In this document: piece by piece, positions 6,202 through 14,390 of the stretch
How the letters are laid out: every line of letters begins with the position of its first letter
Position numbering within the stretch: the first letter of the stretch is position 1
Source: Candidatus Omnitrophota bacterium
Lineage (GTDB): Bacteria; Omnitrophota; Koll11; Duberdicusellales; 4484-171
Direction: 5' to 3'
Assembly: GCA_030692055.1 (NCBI GenBank)
Contig: JAUYCY010000112.1
Span: 1 to 24,501 of the forward strand
Length of the DNA: 24,501 nucleotides
The notes under the pieces: model-generated
The model's input: the letters and a program-made list of their open reading frames with translations, nothing else
Database searches by the model: none
What the model was told of the DNA's origin: nothing
Translations under genes and position numbers: made by a program

Positions 6202-7632
6202 GTGCATAAAATTAATAAAGATACAGCGCAGATATTATCTTATATCCAGGAGAAATATTCCAAAATAGGCGCTAAAGTTTTTTATCCGCCAGCCAGCGCT
6301 TGTCCTAACAGTTTTAGTTCGGGCAATGAGGTTCTGCGCGTATTGAGTCTTCTCAAATTATCCGGCAACGCTGTGTTTATTTCGGAACCTAAAGACAAAG
6401 GAAGGGAGTTAGTTAATCAGGTATTATTTTGTCTTTCTAAGGATAAGATTAATATCAGTGCTATTCAATTAGATATTGAGGCGTTAACTACGGCAGATAA
6501 AAAGCAGGCAGGATTTAATTTTCAAAATATTATTCAGTATCTTCAGGCTTACGAAGGTAAAGTAGTTCTATTTATTACTGCCCTGGGAAAAGTGCTGGAA
6601 GAGGAGAGTATTATTTCTGCACTTTACAAGGGCGTAGAACAAAAATCCATCCCGATTCTAAGCGTTATAGATATGAAAGAGTTTCATAAACTCGAGGAAG
6701 TACCGAAACTTTCGGGTTTACTTCAATTTATTCTTACCGAGAAGAACCATGTTCTACATAAACGTGACAAATCCGTTCTTATTATCGGTGCAAGCTCTTT
6801 GTTTGGAAATACGGTTTATCGCTCTTTTTGCCGGCAATATCAAAATGTCAGAGGTACAGGTTTTAGCAAGGCATCTTCCTTTGGCTTTGATAAATTGGAT
6901 GTTACCTGTGAAGAAGAAATAAAGGCATATTTTACAAAATATCCTCATTTTGATATTATAATTTATATCGCTGGTGAAGCTAATGCAGATATAGCTGAAA
7001 AAGAGAGAGACAAAGCGCACATGCTAAATGTTGATGCTGTTTCGAATATCGCACGGTATATAAAAAATTGTAAGTTTGTTTATATATCTTCCGAATATGT
7101 ATTTGACGGCAGTAGCGGACCTTATGGCTCCAGTTCTGGTGCTAACCCAATAAATTATTACGGTTGTACCAAGTTAGAGGGAGAAAAAGTTTCTTTAAAG
7201 AATTTTCCCGATGCTTTAATTGTACGCCTGGGTGCTCTTTATGGTTATAACGGCCCTTATGATAAAGAAACTACCGTAAGTAAGCTTATTGCAAGTTTGG
7301 ATAAGCCCCAAGCGCTTAAGGCAGATAACGTTCAAATTAAACATCCATTGTTACTTGAAGATGCTGCCGGGACATTGCTGAAACTTCTTGATTATGGAGT
7401 AAGCGGAGTGTACCAGACAAACGGGCCAGAAGGATTGAATAAGCAGGAAATGGCAGAGAGAATTGCAGCAATAAAGAATGAGCTAACCGGAGGCTCGTTT
7501 TCTTATCCCATCATCGGCGTTAAGCAGACTGCAGTTGCAGCCAAACCTTTAAATACCCATATGGTCAATGTGGATACCCCAAGGCCGTTTGATGAAGGGA
7601 TACGGATTTTGCTTACCGGAAAACAAACATAA
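6202..7632 (+). CDS. Degenerate Clp-type AAA+ module fused to an RmlD-like SDR reductase
   Basis: This 476-residue protein has two parts. Residues about 190-470 are an extended SDR related to RmlD (dTDP-4-dehydrorhamnose reductase): nucleotide loop GASSLFG (196-202), SSEYVFDG (296-303) and the catalytic Tyr320-x3-Lys324 in YYGCTKLEGE, with HPLLLEDAA downstream. Residues about 40-180 align by eye with the first AAA+ domain of ClpA/ClpB: EVLRVLSLLKLSGNAVFISEP corresponds to the stretch entering the Walker A loop, and VVLFITALG (121-129) to the Walker B strand. Both nucleotide motifs are gone (EPKDKGREL instead of GxxGxGKT; no acidic pair after LFI), so ATP hydrolysis is unlikely. GTG start; no ATG lies nearby. 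Pairs with the isomerase gene five bases downstream, suggesting sugar metabolism. Confidence 0.75.
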   Translation: MHKINKDTAQILSYIQEKYSKIGAKVFYPPASACPNSFSSGNEVLRVLSLLKLSGNAVFISEPKDKGRELVNQVLFCLSKDKINISAIQLDIEALTTADKKQAGFNFQNIIQYLQAYEGKVVLFITALGKVLEEESIISALYKGVEQKSIPILSVIDMKEFHKLEEVPKLSGLLQFILTEKNHVLHKRDKSVLIIGASSLFGNTVYRSFCRQYQNVRGTGFSKASSFGFDKLDVTCEEEIKAYFTKYPHFDIIIYIAGEANADIAEKERDKAHMLNVDAVSNIARYIKNCKFVYISSEYVFDGSSGPYGSSSGANPINYYGCTKLEGEKVSLKNFPDALIVRLGALYGYNGPYDKETTVSKLIASLDKPQALKADNVQIKHPLLLEDAAGTLLKLLDYGVSGVYQTNGPEGLNKQEMAERIAAIKNELTGGSFSYPIIGVKQTAVAAKPLNTHMVNVDTPRPFDEGIRILLTGKQT

Positions 7633-7637
7633 ATAAT

Positions 7638-8762
7638 ATGAGTAGTAATAGCGATAGCCCCTTTAATTTAAGCCTTCAGCAGGATATTGCTGCCTTAAAT
7701 CTCGAAGATATTGATTTCCTTACAAAACAGCCGATTAAGTTTATTGAAGGTAATTTCGCTGACTATATGTGGGGCGGATACCATCTTTACGATATGAAAG
7801 GGTTACCTTATGACAAAAATAGCCGTATTGCAGCTGAGTCTTGGGAAGTTTCCGGCCATCGAAAGTATCCGTCGTGCGTTATGATGCCGAACGGAAGCAT
7901 TTTTTCTTTTATAGATTTACTTAAAAATAGGCATTTAGCCGGTTTAATTTTGGGTGAAGCTGTCCTAGAGCACTTTGGACAGAATTTTCCTATCCTGGTT
8001 AAATTTGTTGATGTGCATAAACATATGTCAGCACATCTTCATCCGTCGCACGCGCACGCTAAGGCTTTAGGGGAAAAAGACCCGGGTAAAGAAGAAGTTT
8101 TTATAGTTTTAGATTTACATAAAGACGCGGAAAGCGCATTATACCTAGGTTTAAAAGATGAGGTAACTCGCGAAGCTTTTGAAACTGCCATTAGCAAAGA
8201 AGAAAATATTCTTAATCTATCACATAAGATTTATGTTAAGCCGGGTGAGATTTACCGTATACCATCGGGTGTTCTTCATTGCTGGACCGGAGGCTCTATT
8301 GCAGTAGAGATTACAGAATCTAGCGATTTAACCTACCGCTTGTATGATTTTCGCCGTCAAAGGCCTACACATATTAGAAAAGGATTGGTTTCTATTGATT
8401 ATAAATGTAAGCAAGGCTTAGCGCTGGAAGAAGAATGTAGGGGTTTGTGGCAACCAACGCCGGCTCAAGGGCTAGATATTGTTATGACGCATAATGCGTT
8501 GAGGGTCGAGCGCCTTAGCGTTGATTCAGGCGCTGAGCCGGTCGAAATCCATAGCCGTAATAACTTTGAAGCATTGATGGGAATTAATGGTTCAATTGAA
8601 ATTATGTCTTTAAAAAATGACTGGCTTGTTAGTTTAAATAAAGGAAAGTCTCTGCTTATTCCATCTAAAGCCGGCGATTACCGAGTCTATGGCCTTAACG
8701 GGGTAGGTAACAATCAAGCTCTGCGTATTAGCATGAAGATTCCGGATGATAATGTTAGCTAA
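7638..8762 (+). CDS. manA: Mannose-6-phosphate isomerase-like (class I) cupin protein
   Basis: The 374-residue protein resembles type I phosphomannose isomerase, which interconverts fructose-6-phosphate and mannose-6-phosphate for GDP-mannose synthesis. The zinc ligand set is visible: His133 and His135 in SAHLHPSHAHA, Glu152/153 in KEEVFIVL and His214 in PSGVLHCW. The N-terminal WGG and AESWEVSGH motifs and the ILVKFVDV strand also fit. A second cupin-like half (about 275-370) ends in LLIPSKAGDYRV. It lies five bases after the RmlD-like gene, so the two probably act in the same sugar-nucleotide route. Another sugar-phosphate isomerase activity cannot be excluded, hence the symbol is tentative. 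Confidence 0.75.
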   Translation: MSSNSDSPFNLSLQQDIAALNLEDIDFLTKQPIKFIEGNFADYMWGGYHLYDMKGLPYDKNSRIAAESWEVSGHRKYPSCVMMPNGSIFSFIDLLKNRHLAGLILGEAVLEHFGQNFPILVKFVDVHKHMSAHLHPSHAHAKALGEKDPGKEEVFIVLDLHKDAESALYLGLKDEVTREAFETAISKEENILNLSHKIYVKPGEIYRIPSGVLHCWTGGSIAVEITESSDLTYRLYDFRRQRPTHIRKGLVSIDYKCKQGLALEEECRGLWQPTPAQGLDIVMTHNALRVERLSVDSGAEPVEIHSRNNFEALMGINGSIEIMSLKNDWLVSLNKGKSLLIPSKAGDYRVYGLNGVGNNQALRISMKIPDDNVS

Positions 8763-8924
8763 AACAAGTGGCTGAGGCGTTCAAAATTTAGCGAAGAATA
8801 TTCCCGCCTGAACTTCAAAATCAAGTATAAAAATACTACAAAAAAATAATTTTTATGGTACAATATGTCATTGTTGATTTTTTTAGAAGGATTATTGGTT
8901 CCACGGTAAATTATTCTAAAAAAT

Positions 8925-9593
8925 ATGCATGTAAACAAAAATATTACATTATCTGGCTGCAAAGTATTTTTTGACTTTGACAATACTATTATACCCTTTG
9001 ATGTCATTGATGATATTGTAGAACGTTTCTCGGCCAGTCAGCGCTGGCGCCAGATTGAAGAGGATTGGAAAAGCGGTAAAATCGGTTCTAGGGAATGTTT
9101 AGAGGGCCAGTTTAAGGAAGTCAGGGTTAAAAAAGACGTATTCATTCATTATCTTTCAACCATAAAGATAGACGAACATTTTTCAAAAATCCTAAAGCTT
9201 TTAGCGCGTTCTAAAGCCTCTGTCGCCATAGTGAGCGACAGTTTCTCCTTTATTATTAACTATATCTTAAAGAATAACGGCATAAACGGAGTAAAAGTAT
9301 ATTCAAACAGGCTTAAGTTTGATAAAGATAAATTTATTCTTGAGTTTCCTTATTTCAACAAACAATGCCCAAAATGCGCGAACTGTAAAAAAGAGCACTT
9401 ACTTAATCACGGTATTACAGATAAAATTTCCATTTATATCGGAGACGGGCTTTCTGATGTTTGCCCTGCCAGCCACTCTGATATTGTATTTGCAAAGGCG
9501 AGCTTGCTTGAGCATTTCAAAAAACAAAAAAAGAAATATATTGAATTTGACACATTAGCGGTTGTATATAATCATTTTAAGGAGCTTGCGTAA
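8925..9593 (+). CDS. HAD-family phosphatase, MtnX-like
   Basis: The 222-residue protein carries all HAD motifs: FFDFDNT with nucleophile Asp17 and acid/base Asp19, VSDSF (motif II serine), a lysine in CKKEHLL and IGDGLSDVCPA (motif III aspartates). The cap is inserted between motifs I and II (about 25-90) as in subfamily IB. The CPKCANCKK cluster before the lysine resembles MtnX-type phosphatases of the methionine salvage pathway, where a cysteine-rich stretch precedes the catalytic lysine; CxxCxxC may bind a metal here. Its TAA overlaps the ATG of the next gene (TAATG), so it is translationally coupled to the aminotransferase. Substrate unknown. Confidence 0.8.
   Translation: MHVNKNITLSGCKVFFDFDNTIIPFDVIDDIVERFSASQRWRQIEEDWKSGKIGSRECLEGQFKEVRVKKDVFIHYLSTIKIDEHFSKILKLLARSKASVAIVSDSFSFIINYILKNNGINGVKVYSNRLKFDKDKFILEFPYFNKQCPKCANCKKEHLLNHGITDKISIYIGDGLSDVCPASHSDIVFAKASLLEHFKKQKKKYIEFDTLAVVYNHFKELA
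9579..9584 (+). promoter_or_regulatory. Shine-Dalgarno inside the HAD gene
   Basis: AAGGAG lies eight bases before the ATG at 9593, within the last codons of the phosphatase gene. It supports the overlapping TAATG start. Confidence 0.7.
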
Positions 9594-10987
9594 TGGCAAA
9601 AAAAGAAAAAACTACGTTAAAGTCACAAAGGGAACTTTTAAAGCTTGAACAAAAATATTGCTCGTGGGGCGACACCGTCCATTATTCTAAAGAACCAAAG
9701 ATATTTGCCCGCGCAAACGATTCGTATTTATATGACGAACAAAACGTCGAATACCTTGATTTACAGATGTGGTATTCGGCTGCAAGCTTAGGCTATGGGA
9801 ATAAACGCTTAAACGCTGTCTTAAAAAATCAAATAGATAAACTTCCTCAGCTTGCCTGCCAGTATTTACATAGAGAAAAAATTGAGCTCGCTACAAAACT
9901 CTGTCAACTTAACGAAAATAAATTTAATACTAAAGGTAGAGTCCATTTTAGTGTCGGAGGAGCTTCGGCGGTTGAAGATTCCATGAAATTAGTAAGGAAC
10001 GCAACCGGTAAAAACTTAGTATTTGCATACTTTGGCAGCTACCATGGCCGTACCTTTGAAACAAGTTCTATTACTTCAAGTTATAGGTATCGGCGCCGTT
10101 TCGGCCATTTTGCAAACCGTGCTCATTTTTTACCATACCCATATTGTTTCCGTTGTTTTTACGGTAAAAACAAAGAAACTTGCGGATTATATTGCGTTAA
10201 GCAATTTGAAAAGCTGTTTGAATCAGAATACTACTCCGTATATGACCATAAAGCCAACGAATGTGAGTTCGCGGCATTTTATGCGGAGGCAGTGCAGGGT
10301 ACCGGCGGCTATATTGTTCCGCCAAAAAACTACTTTAAAGAATTTAAGAAGATTTTAGATAGATACCATATATTTTTAATAGACGATGAAATACAGATGG
10401 GGTTTTTTAGAACAGGCAAGTTCTGGGCAATCGAAAACTTCAGTATCACCCCGGATGTGATAGTCTTCGGCAAAGCTTTAACCAATGGGCTTAACGCTTT
10501 AAGCGGTATATGGGCAAAAGAGGATTTAATTTCGCCTGATGTTTTCCCTCCCGGCTCAACGCACTCGACATTTTCTTCCAATACTCTCGGAACAGCAGTA
10601 GGCCTTGAAACCGTGAAGATTCTTGAAGAATCAGATTTTGAAACGACTGTTAACCAAAAAGGCAGTTATTTCATAAAACAGCTAAAAGAGCTTAAAAAGA
10701 AGTATTCTAATATCGGCGATGTTGACGGCATTGGCCTTGCGATACGTGTTGAGATGTGCGAGGTAGATGGGTTTACGCCCAGCAGAGCGCTCACCAATAA
10801 AATATGCGAAATAGGCTTGAGCGGAAAATTATCCGCGCAAGGAAAACGCTGCGGCCTTATTCTAGACGTCGGCGGTTATTATAAGAACGTTTTTACGCTC
10901 GCTCCGTCTTTTTATATTAGCGAAAAAGAGATTGATTTAGCGGTTGAGCTTTTTGAGGAAGCGATAAGAATAGCGCTTAAAAAGTAG
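9593..10987 (+). CDS. Class III PLP-dependent aminotransferase
   Basis: The 464-residue protein is a fold-type I class III aminotransferase (the 4-aminobutyrate, ornithine, diamine and omega-amino acid group). Visible are the substrate-side YLDLQMWYSAASLGY, the PLP phosphate region SVGGASAVEDSMKL, the YHGRTFETSS loop, the PLP-ring aspartate in LIDDEIQMGFFRTGKFWA and the Schiff-base lysine Lys294 in VFGKALTNGL. A cysteine-rich loop (PYPYCFRCFYGKNKETCGLYC) is inserted before the middle region; four cysteines could bind zinc or an iron-sulfur centre, which is unusual but seen in some members. It lies between a HAD phosphatase and an arginase-like hydrolase, suggesting amino-compound metabolism. 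Specific substrate not determinable. Confidence 0.88.
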   Translation: MAKKEKTTLKSQRELLKLEQKYCSWGDTVHYSKEPKIFARANDSYLYDEQNVEYLDLQMWYSAASLGYGNKRLNAVLKNQIDKLPQLACQYLHREKIELATKLCQLNENKFNTKGRVHFSVGGASAVEDSMKLVRNATGKNLVFAYFGSYHGRTFETSSITSSYRYRRRFGHFANRAHFLPYPYCFRCFYGKNKETCGLYCVKQFEKLFESEYYSVYDHKANECEFAAFYAEAVQGTGGYIVPPKNYFKEFKKILDRYHIFLIDDEIQMGFFRTGKFWAIENFSITPDVIVFGKALTNGLNALSGIWAKEDLISPDVFPPGSTHSTFSSNTLGTAVGLETVKILEESDFETTVNQKGSYFIKQLKELKKKYSNIGDVDGIGLAIRVEMCEVDGFTPSRALTNKICEIGLSGKLSAQGKRCGLILDVGGYYKNVFTLAPSFYISEKEIDLAVELFEEAIRIALKK

Positions 10988-10992
10988 AGCGT

Positions 10993-11946
10993 ATGCCGCC
11001 ATGCTGTATTTCCTCGAATAAAATACGTATCATAGACTTTGACGGTAGCCTTACCGGTCAAAAAAATCTCATCAGTAAGTTTGCTACCCCCCCCTACACT
11101 TATGAAATAATTGATTTTAGAAGGGAAGCGCCATACCTACGTCATTGGGCAACAAGGGGCGATTTAGAAGCGATAAAAGAAAAGTTAAGCGTTTCAGATA
11201 ATAATGTAATTACTCTTTATGGTTCCGGAGATTTCCACCATATTTCCATTGTTCTGATTGAACAATTTACCCACCCCATAAGTGTATTAGTATTTGATCA
11301 TCATCCGGATTGGGATAGCCTGCCGCCGCAATTTAGCTGTGGTTCATGGGTAAATACCATCGTTGGTAACGAAAACGTAAAAAAGGTTATTCTGCTTGGA
11401 CCTTCATCTGGTGATTTATCTTGGAGGGGCTTGCTTACCGCTTCTTTCAGGGGGCTAAAAAACAAAAAACTTAAAATTTTCCCTTACGAACACAAACCTT
11501 CCCGCCTTTTTTTTAGAAATTTACCAAAGCTGAGCTGTTTTGACTTAAAATACGGTTTATTGGGACGTAAAATAAAGTGGGATAATTTGCTGGGTAAAAA
11601 TATCGAAGTATTTTTTTCAAATTTATTATGTCGCATTCCCACGGATGACGTTTATATAAGTATCGATAAGGATTGTTTAACTAAAGACTACGCTCTGACT
11701 AATTGGGAAGAGGGGCCTATGCCGCTTGAATGGCTACTCACAGCGCTTAATATAATTAAAAATAAAAAAAATATTGTGGGTTTAGATATTACCGGAGAGC
11801 ATTCTCCCGTTGTAGTTAAAGGGTGGCTTAAGAGATTTGTTTCTTACCTTGACCATCCCAAGCAGACATTATTGACAAAAGATTTGGAAAGGATAAATAA
11901 TATCAATGAGAGCACTAATCTTAAAATATTAGGTATATTCTGCTAA
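10993..11946 (+). CDS. Arginase/agmatinase-like ureohydrolase
   Basis: The 317-residue protein shows the metal-site motifs of the ureohydrolase family in order: GSGDFHHIS (77-85, GGDHS-like), FDHHPDWD (101-108, the DAHxD motif), SIDKDCL (Asp225 and Asp227, the SxDxDxxDP motif without the proline) and GLDITGEHS near the C-terminus. A binuclear manganese centre is therefore plausible. Family members cleave guanidino or formimino groups of arginine, agmatine, guanidinobutyrate or formiminoglutamate. The N-terminus (IIDFDGSLTGQKNL) is not typical. It starts six bases after the aminotransferase, so the two and the HAD enzyme form one operon. The divergence in GGDHS leaves catalysis and substrate open. 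Confidence 0.75.
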   Translation: MPPCCISSNKIRIIDFDGSLTGQKNLISKFATPPYTYEIIDFRREAPYLRHWATRGDLEAIKEKLSVSDNNVITLYGSGDFHHISIVLIEQFTHPISVLVFDHHPDWDSLPPQFSCGSWVNTIVGNENVKKVILLGPSSGDLSWRGLLTASFRGLKNKKLKIFPYEHKPSRLFFRNLPKLSCFDLKYGLLGRKIKWDNLLGKNIEVFFSNLLCRIPTDDVYISIDKDCLTKDYALTNWEEGPMPLEWLLTALNIIKNKKNIVGLDITGEHSPVVVKGWLKRFVSYLDHPKQTLLTKDLERINNINESTNLKILGIFC

Positions 11947-12025
11947 TAAATTCATTGCGAACCCGCCTCGAAACGCTACCAGCTCCGCGGTAATTAATCG
12001 GTTTCTATTTTATCCGCCTTCGCAG

Positions 12026-12048
12026 AAAACCACGGGCTATGCCCGTGG
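12026..12048 (-). terminator. Intrinsic terminator overlapping the end of the FemAB-like gene
   Basis: On the minus strand CCACGGGC-ATA-GCCCGTGG is followed by TTTT. The TAG stop codon of the minus-strand gene (12037-12039) lies in the apex and right arm, so the last codons (GAPRA) are made by the hairpin itself. Confidence 0.65.
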
Positions 12049-13197
12049 GGCTCCATATTTTTTAAGATTCTTCAAGGCTGGGTCAGAATTCTTTGGTTCA
12101 ATTAATTTAATAATTGCCTTTAAGAATAAATTTAGGACTGTATTAGTAGTTTTTATATAGATAGACAGAGGTGTGAGTTTAGCTCCGAGCCTGATTTTTG
12201 CGTCATAATCGCCTTGTCCGGGCTGATAAAACCGTATGCCGTTAGCTATGCACCAATCAATATTATGATAGAAAGTAGTATAGTAAAGATTATATTTATA
12301 AGCGACTTCATAATCTAACCCTAAAAACTTATCAATACAGAAGTTATTTTTTACCATGCACAAATTAAAGGCAACTATTCTATTGTTCTCCTTAGTAACG
12401 AAACATTTAATCAATCCGGGCATGTTGCGGCAAAGATTAGTGAAGTATTTGGGGGTTAATATTTCAAAATGTATATCTGACTCATTAAAATTGTTTAAGT
12501 ATAATTTGTATATATCTGCAATATTACTTTCCATATTGTCGTATAATTCTGTGTGTAGGGTGGCAGCAGAATAAGATTTGCGTATTTTCCTCCTTACATC
12601 TTTACGAGTACTTTTGCCTAAGCCGTTTATGTACTCATTGGCTGAATGGGCATTTATTTCAATCCTTGCGTTAGGAAAGTTTTCCATAAGCGTAAATCCT
12701 TTCTTTGTAAAATAATCAGCTAATTCTTTATGCTCGGGAGTGAGGTTGTAAGCTATCAACGTATTTATCTTTTGCTGCCTGCGAAATTCGTTAAGTTTTT
12801 TCAGAATTTCATCAAACAGTTGTCCCAAATTTTCATTTTTAGAGATGCCGAGGTATAAATATTCTGTGGTAGGAGCGCCTATGAAAAATAGTTTAATTTT
12901 AAGGAAGCGTTTAAAAAATTTGCGAACCCAATAGATTACTTTTTGTAATGGGCCGTGGACTAACGTGGTAAAAGAGAAGTCCATCGTAAAAAAAGGCACA
13001 ATAGCAACGATATTATGGTCGCGTTTTGCAAGCAAATAACGGATAGAAAATTCTTCTAGATCAGATTCTTCTAGGGTTTTATGGTAGCCGTAGCTTTCAA
13101 TTAAATCTTCCCCGAAAAGTTCGTCCCATTTTTCTTTAGGAATGTCGCAAATCGTGTTAGTTATCGTAAAGTTGAGCATAGGCTTTTCTTTGGGCAT
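12037..13197 (-). CDS. FemAB/GNAT-like acyl or aminoacyl transferase
   Basis: The open frame extends to 13275 but I place the start at 13197 (MPKEKPML) or 13179 (MLNFTITN): the upstream 26 codons (MQFVHIRVKIVINIV) come from a repetitive ATTCGTG-type region. The protein (about 386 residues) resembles the FemAB-like/BioF2-like acetyltransferase group (GNAT fold duplicated), which transfers acyl or amino acid groups, often to cell-envelope or sugar substrates. Supporting features: an N-terminal strand-rich half with YLYLGIS, the KSTRKDVRRKIRKS basic stretch typical of this family, and a C-terminal half with FVTKENNRIVAFNLCMVKNN and YQPGQGDYDAKIRLGAKLTP. It is convergent with the arginase-like gene and divergent from the esterase. 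Confidence 0.7.
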   Translation of the reverse strand: MPKEKPMLNFTITNTICDIPKEKWDELFGEDLIESYGYHKTLEESDLEEFSIRYLLAKRDHNIVAIVPFFTMDFSFTTLVHGPLQKVIYWVRKFFKRFLKIKLFFIGAPTTEYLYLGISKNENLGQLFDEILKKLNEFRRQQKINTLIAYNLTPEHKELADYFTKKGFTLMENFPNARIEINAHSANEYINGLGKSTRKDVRRKIRKSYSAATLHTELYDNMESNIADIYKLYLNNFNESDIHFEILTPKYFTNLCRNMPGLIKCFVTKENNRIVAFNLCMVKNNFCIDKFLGLDYEVAYKYNLYYTTFYHNIDWCIANGIRFYQPGQGDYDAKIRLGAKLTPLSIYIKTTNTVLNLFLKAIIKLIEPKNSDPALKNLKKYGAPRA

Positions 13198-13301
13198 AGA
13201 ATAATTTAGTATATCAAACATGTAACTAATTACAATATTAATCACAATTTTCACACGAATATGCACGAATTGCACACGTCCCGCCCCTTAATTTTTGTTT
13301 A

Positions 13302-13351
13302 GCGGGATCCTCCCGCATGCATGATATTCTGCGGGATCCCGCCAAAGGCGG
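13302..13351. repeat. GC-rich hairpin cluster in the divergent intergenic region
   Basis: GCGGGA-TCC-TCCCGC (13302-13316), the palindrome GCGGGATCCCGC (13331-13342) and CCGCC-AAA-GGCGG (13339-13351) overlap or follow each other. The last two share bases, so they are alternative folds. Around them are ATTCGTG-type repeats (13253-13275 and 13385-13410). The whole 13198-13544 stretch otherwise holds only an AT-rich promoter zone. Confidence 0.7.
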
Positions 13352-13528
13352 TGACGCTAATGCGGGAAATACTTACAAATTAAAATTCGTGGATATTTGC
13401 GTGTTTCGTCAGAGGCGGGATAATTTACGTTAATTTGTGCCAGAGATATTATAGGTAAATGTATTCGTATCCTTATATATTCTTTAATTATTAATTACAA
13501 TAAAACTTTATGTAAAATTTTTTTATGA

Positions 13529-13534
13529 TATAAT
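13529..13534 (+). promoter_or_regulatory. TATAAT -10 box close to the esterase start
   Basis: A consensus TATAAT ends ten bases before the ATG at 13545. Transcription from it would start at about 13540-13542, giving an almost leaderless mRNA. No good -35 box is visible 16-18 bases upstream. Confidence 0.4.
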
Positions 13535-13544
13535 AACATCTTCT

Positions 13545-14378
13545 ATGAATGACAATAACTCAAAAAAATACAGTTTTTACTTTAAAGGCGAAAAGGCTGC
13601 GGTGCTTTTGGTGCATGGCATTACCGGTACGCCTTCAGAAATGCGTTATTTCGGCAGGTCTTTGTATAAGGCTGGGTATTCTGTTCTTTGTAATACCTTG
13701 CCTCGTCATTGTGATAGTTTAAATGAGTTAAAAAAGGTTACTTGGCAAGAAATTATTGATTCTTGTATAGCAGACCTTAATTTTCTTAAAAGAGAGCATT
13801 CGAAGGTTTTTGTTGCCGGCCTTTCCATGGGTGCATTAGTGGGCATTCATCTTGCGTATAAATTCCCTTGTGAAATTTCAGGTATTATAGGATTAGCGCC
13901 CACTTTATTCTATGATGGCTGGGCAACGTATAGCGGAAAAATTCTTCTTCCCATAGTTTGGCACATACCAATTATTAGAAATAATATAAATATACGAGAG
14001 GAATGGCCTTATGGTTTGAAAGATGAAATTTTGCGGGAAAAGATTCACAAAACATACGCTAAACCTAATGCCGGAAAATTTGATAATGATGTTGCATTAT
14101 TCGGCAGCCCATTCTTTCCCATGGTATGCCTCTATCAGCACCATCTTTTTGCTAAAGTAGTAAAGAAAGAAATTCCTTCTGTTAAAACACCCATCATTAT
14201 AATGCACGCCAAAGAAGACGATATGACCAGCCCAAAAAATGCGCAATATATTTTTGAACGCATCGGCTCTGCGAATAAATCCTTAGTAATTTTAGAAAAT
14301 AGCTACCATATGATTACTATTGATCAAGAAAGGGATAAGGTCGCTGACATAGCGATTAATTTTTTAAATAGTTTATAG
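13545..14378 (+). CDS. Alpha/beta-hydrolase esterase (carboxylesterase type)
   Basis: The 277-residue protein has the oxyanion motif VLLVHGITGTPSEM near the N-terminus, the nucleophile elbow GLSMGA (Ser94), an acidic residue in HAKEDDMTSP (Asp225) and the catalytic His255 in NSYHMIT. The HG-x-TG and GLSMGG patterns are those of Est30-type carboxylesterases and monoacylglycerol lipase-like enzymes. No signal peptide, so it is cytoplasmic. It is followed after 12 bases by the FAD-dependent oxidoreductase gene and was probably cotranscribed with it. The pairing suggests acyl-chain or lipid processing, but the substrate is unknown. Confidence 0.85.
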   Translation: MNDNNSKKYSFYFKGEKAAVLLVHGITGTPSEMRYFGRSLYKAGYSVLCNTLPRHCDSLNELKKVTWQEIIDSCIADLNFLKREHSKVFVAGLSMGALVGIHLAYKFPCEISGIIGLAPTLFYDGWATYSGKILLPIVWHIPIIRNNINIREEWPYGLKDEILREKIHKTYAKPNAGKFDNDVALFGSPFFPMVCLYQHHLFAKVVKKEIPSVKTPIIIMHAKEDDMTSPKNAQYIFERIGSANKSLVILENSYHMITIDQERDKVADIAINFLNSL

Positions 14379-14390
14379 CAAACTTTATTT

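Noticed and set aside
8775..8813. AGGCG/CGCCT and GTTCA/TGAAC pairing after the isomerase gene, perhaps a pseudoknot or terminator
   Set aside because: The two stems are short, overlap each other and have no T-run; they may be a decayed repeat, but this cannot be supported.
13198..13275. N-terminal extension of the FemAB-like protein
   Set aside because: The extra 26 codons come from ATTCGTG-type repeat sequence with no similarity to the family start; a methionine at 13197 or 13179 fits better.
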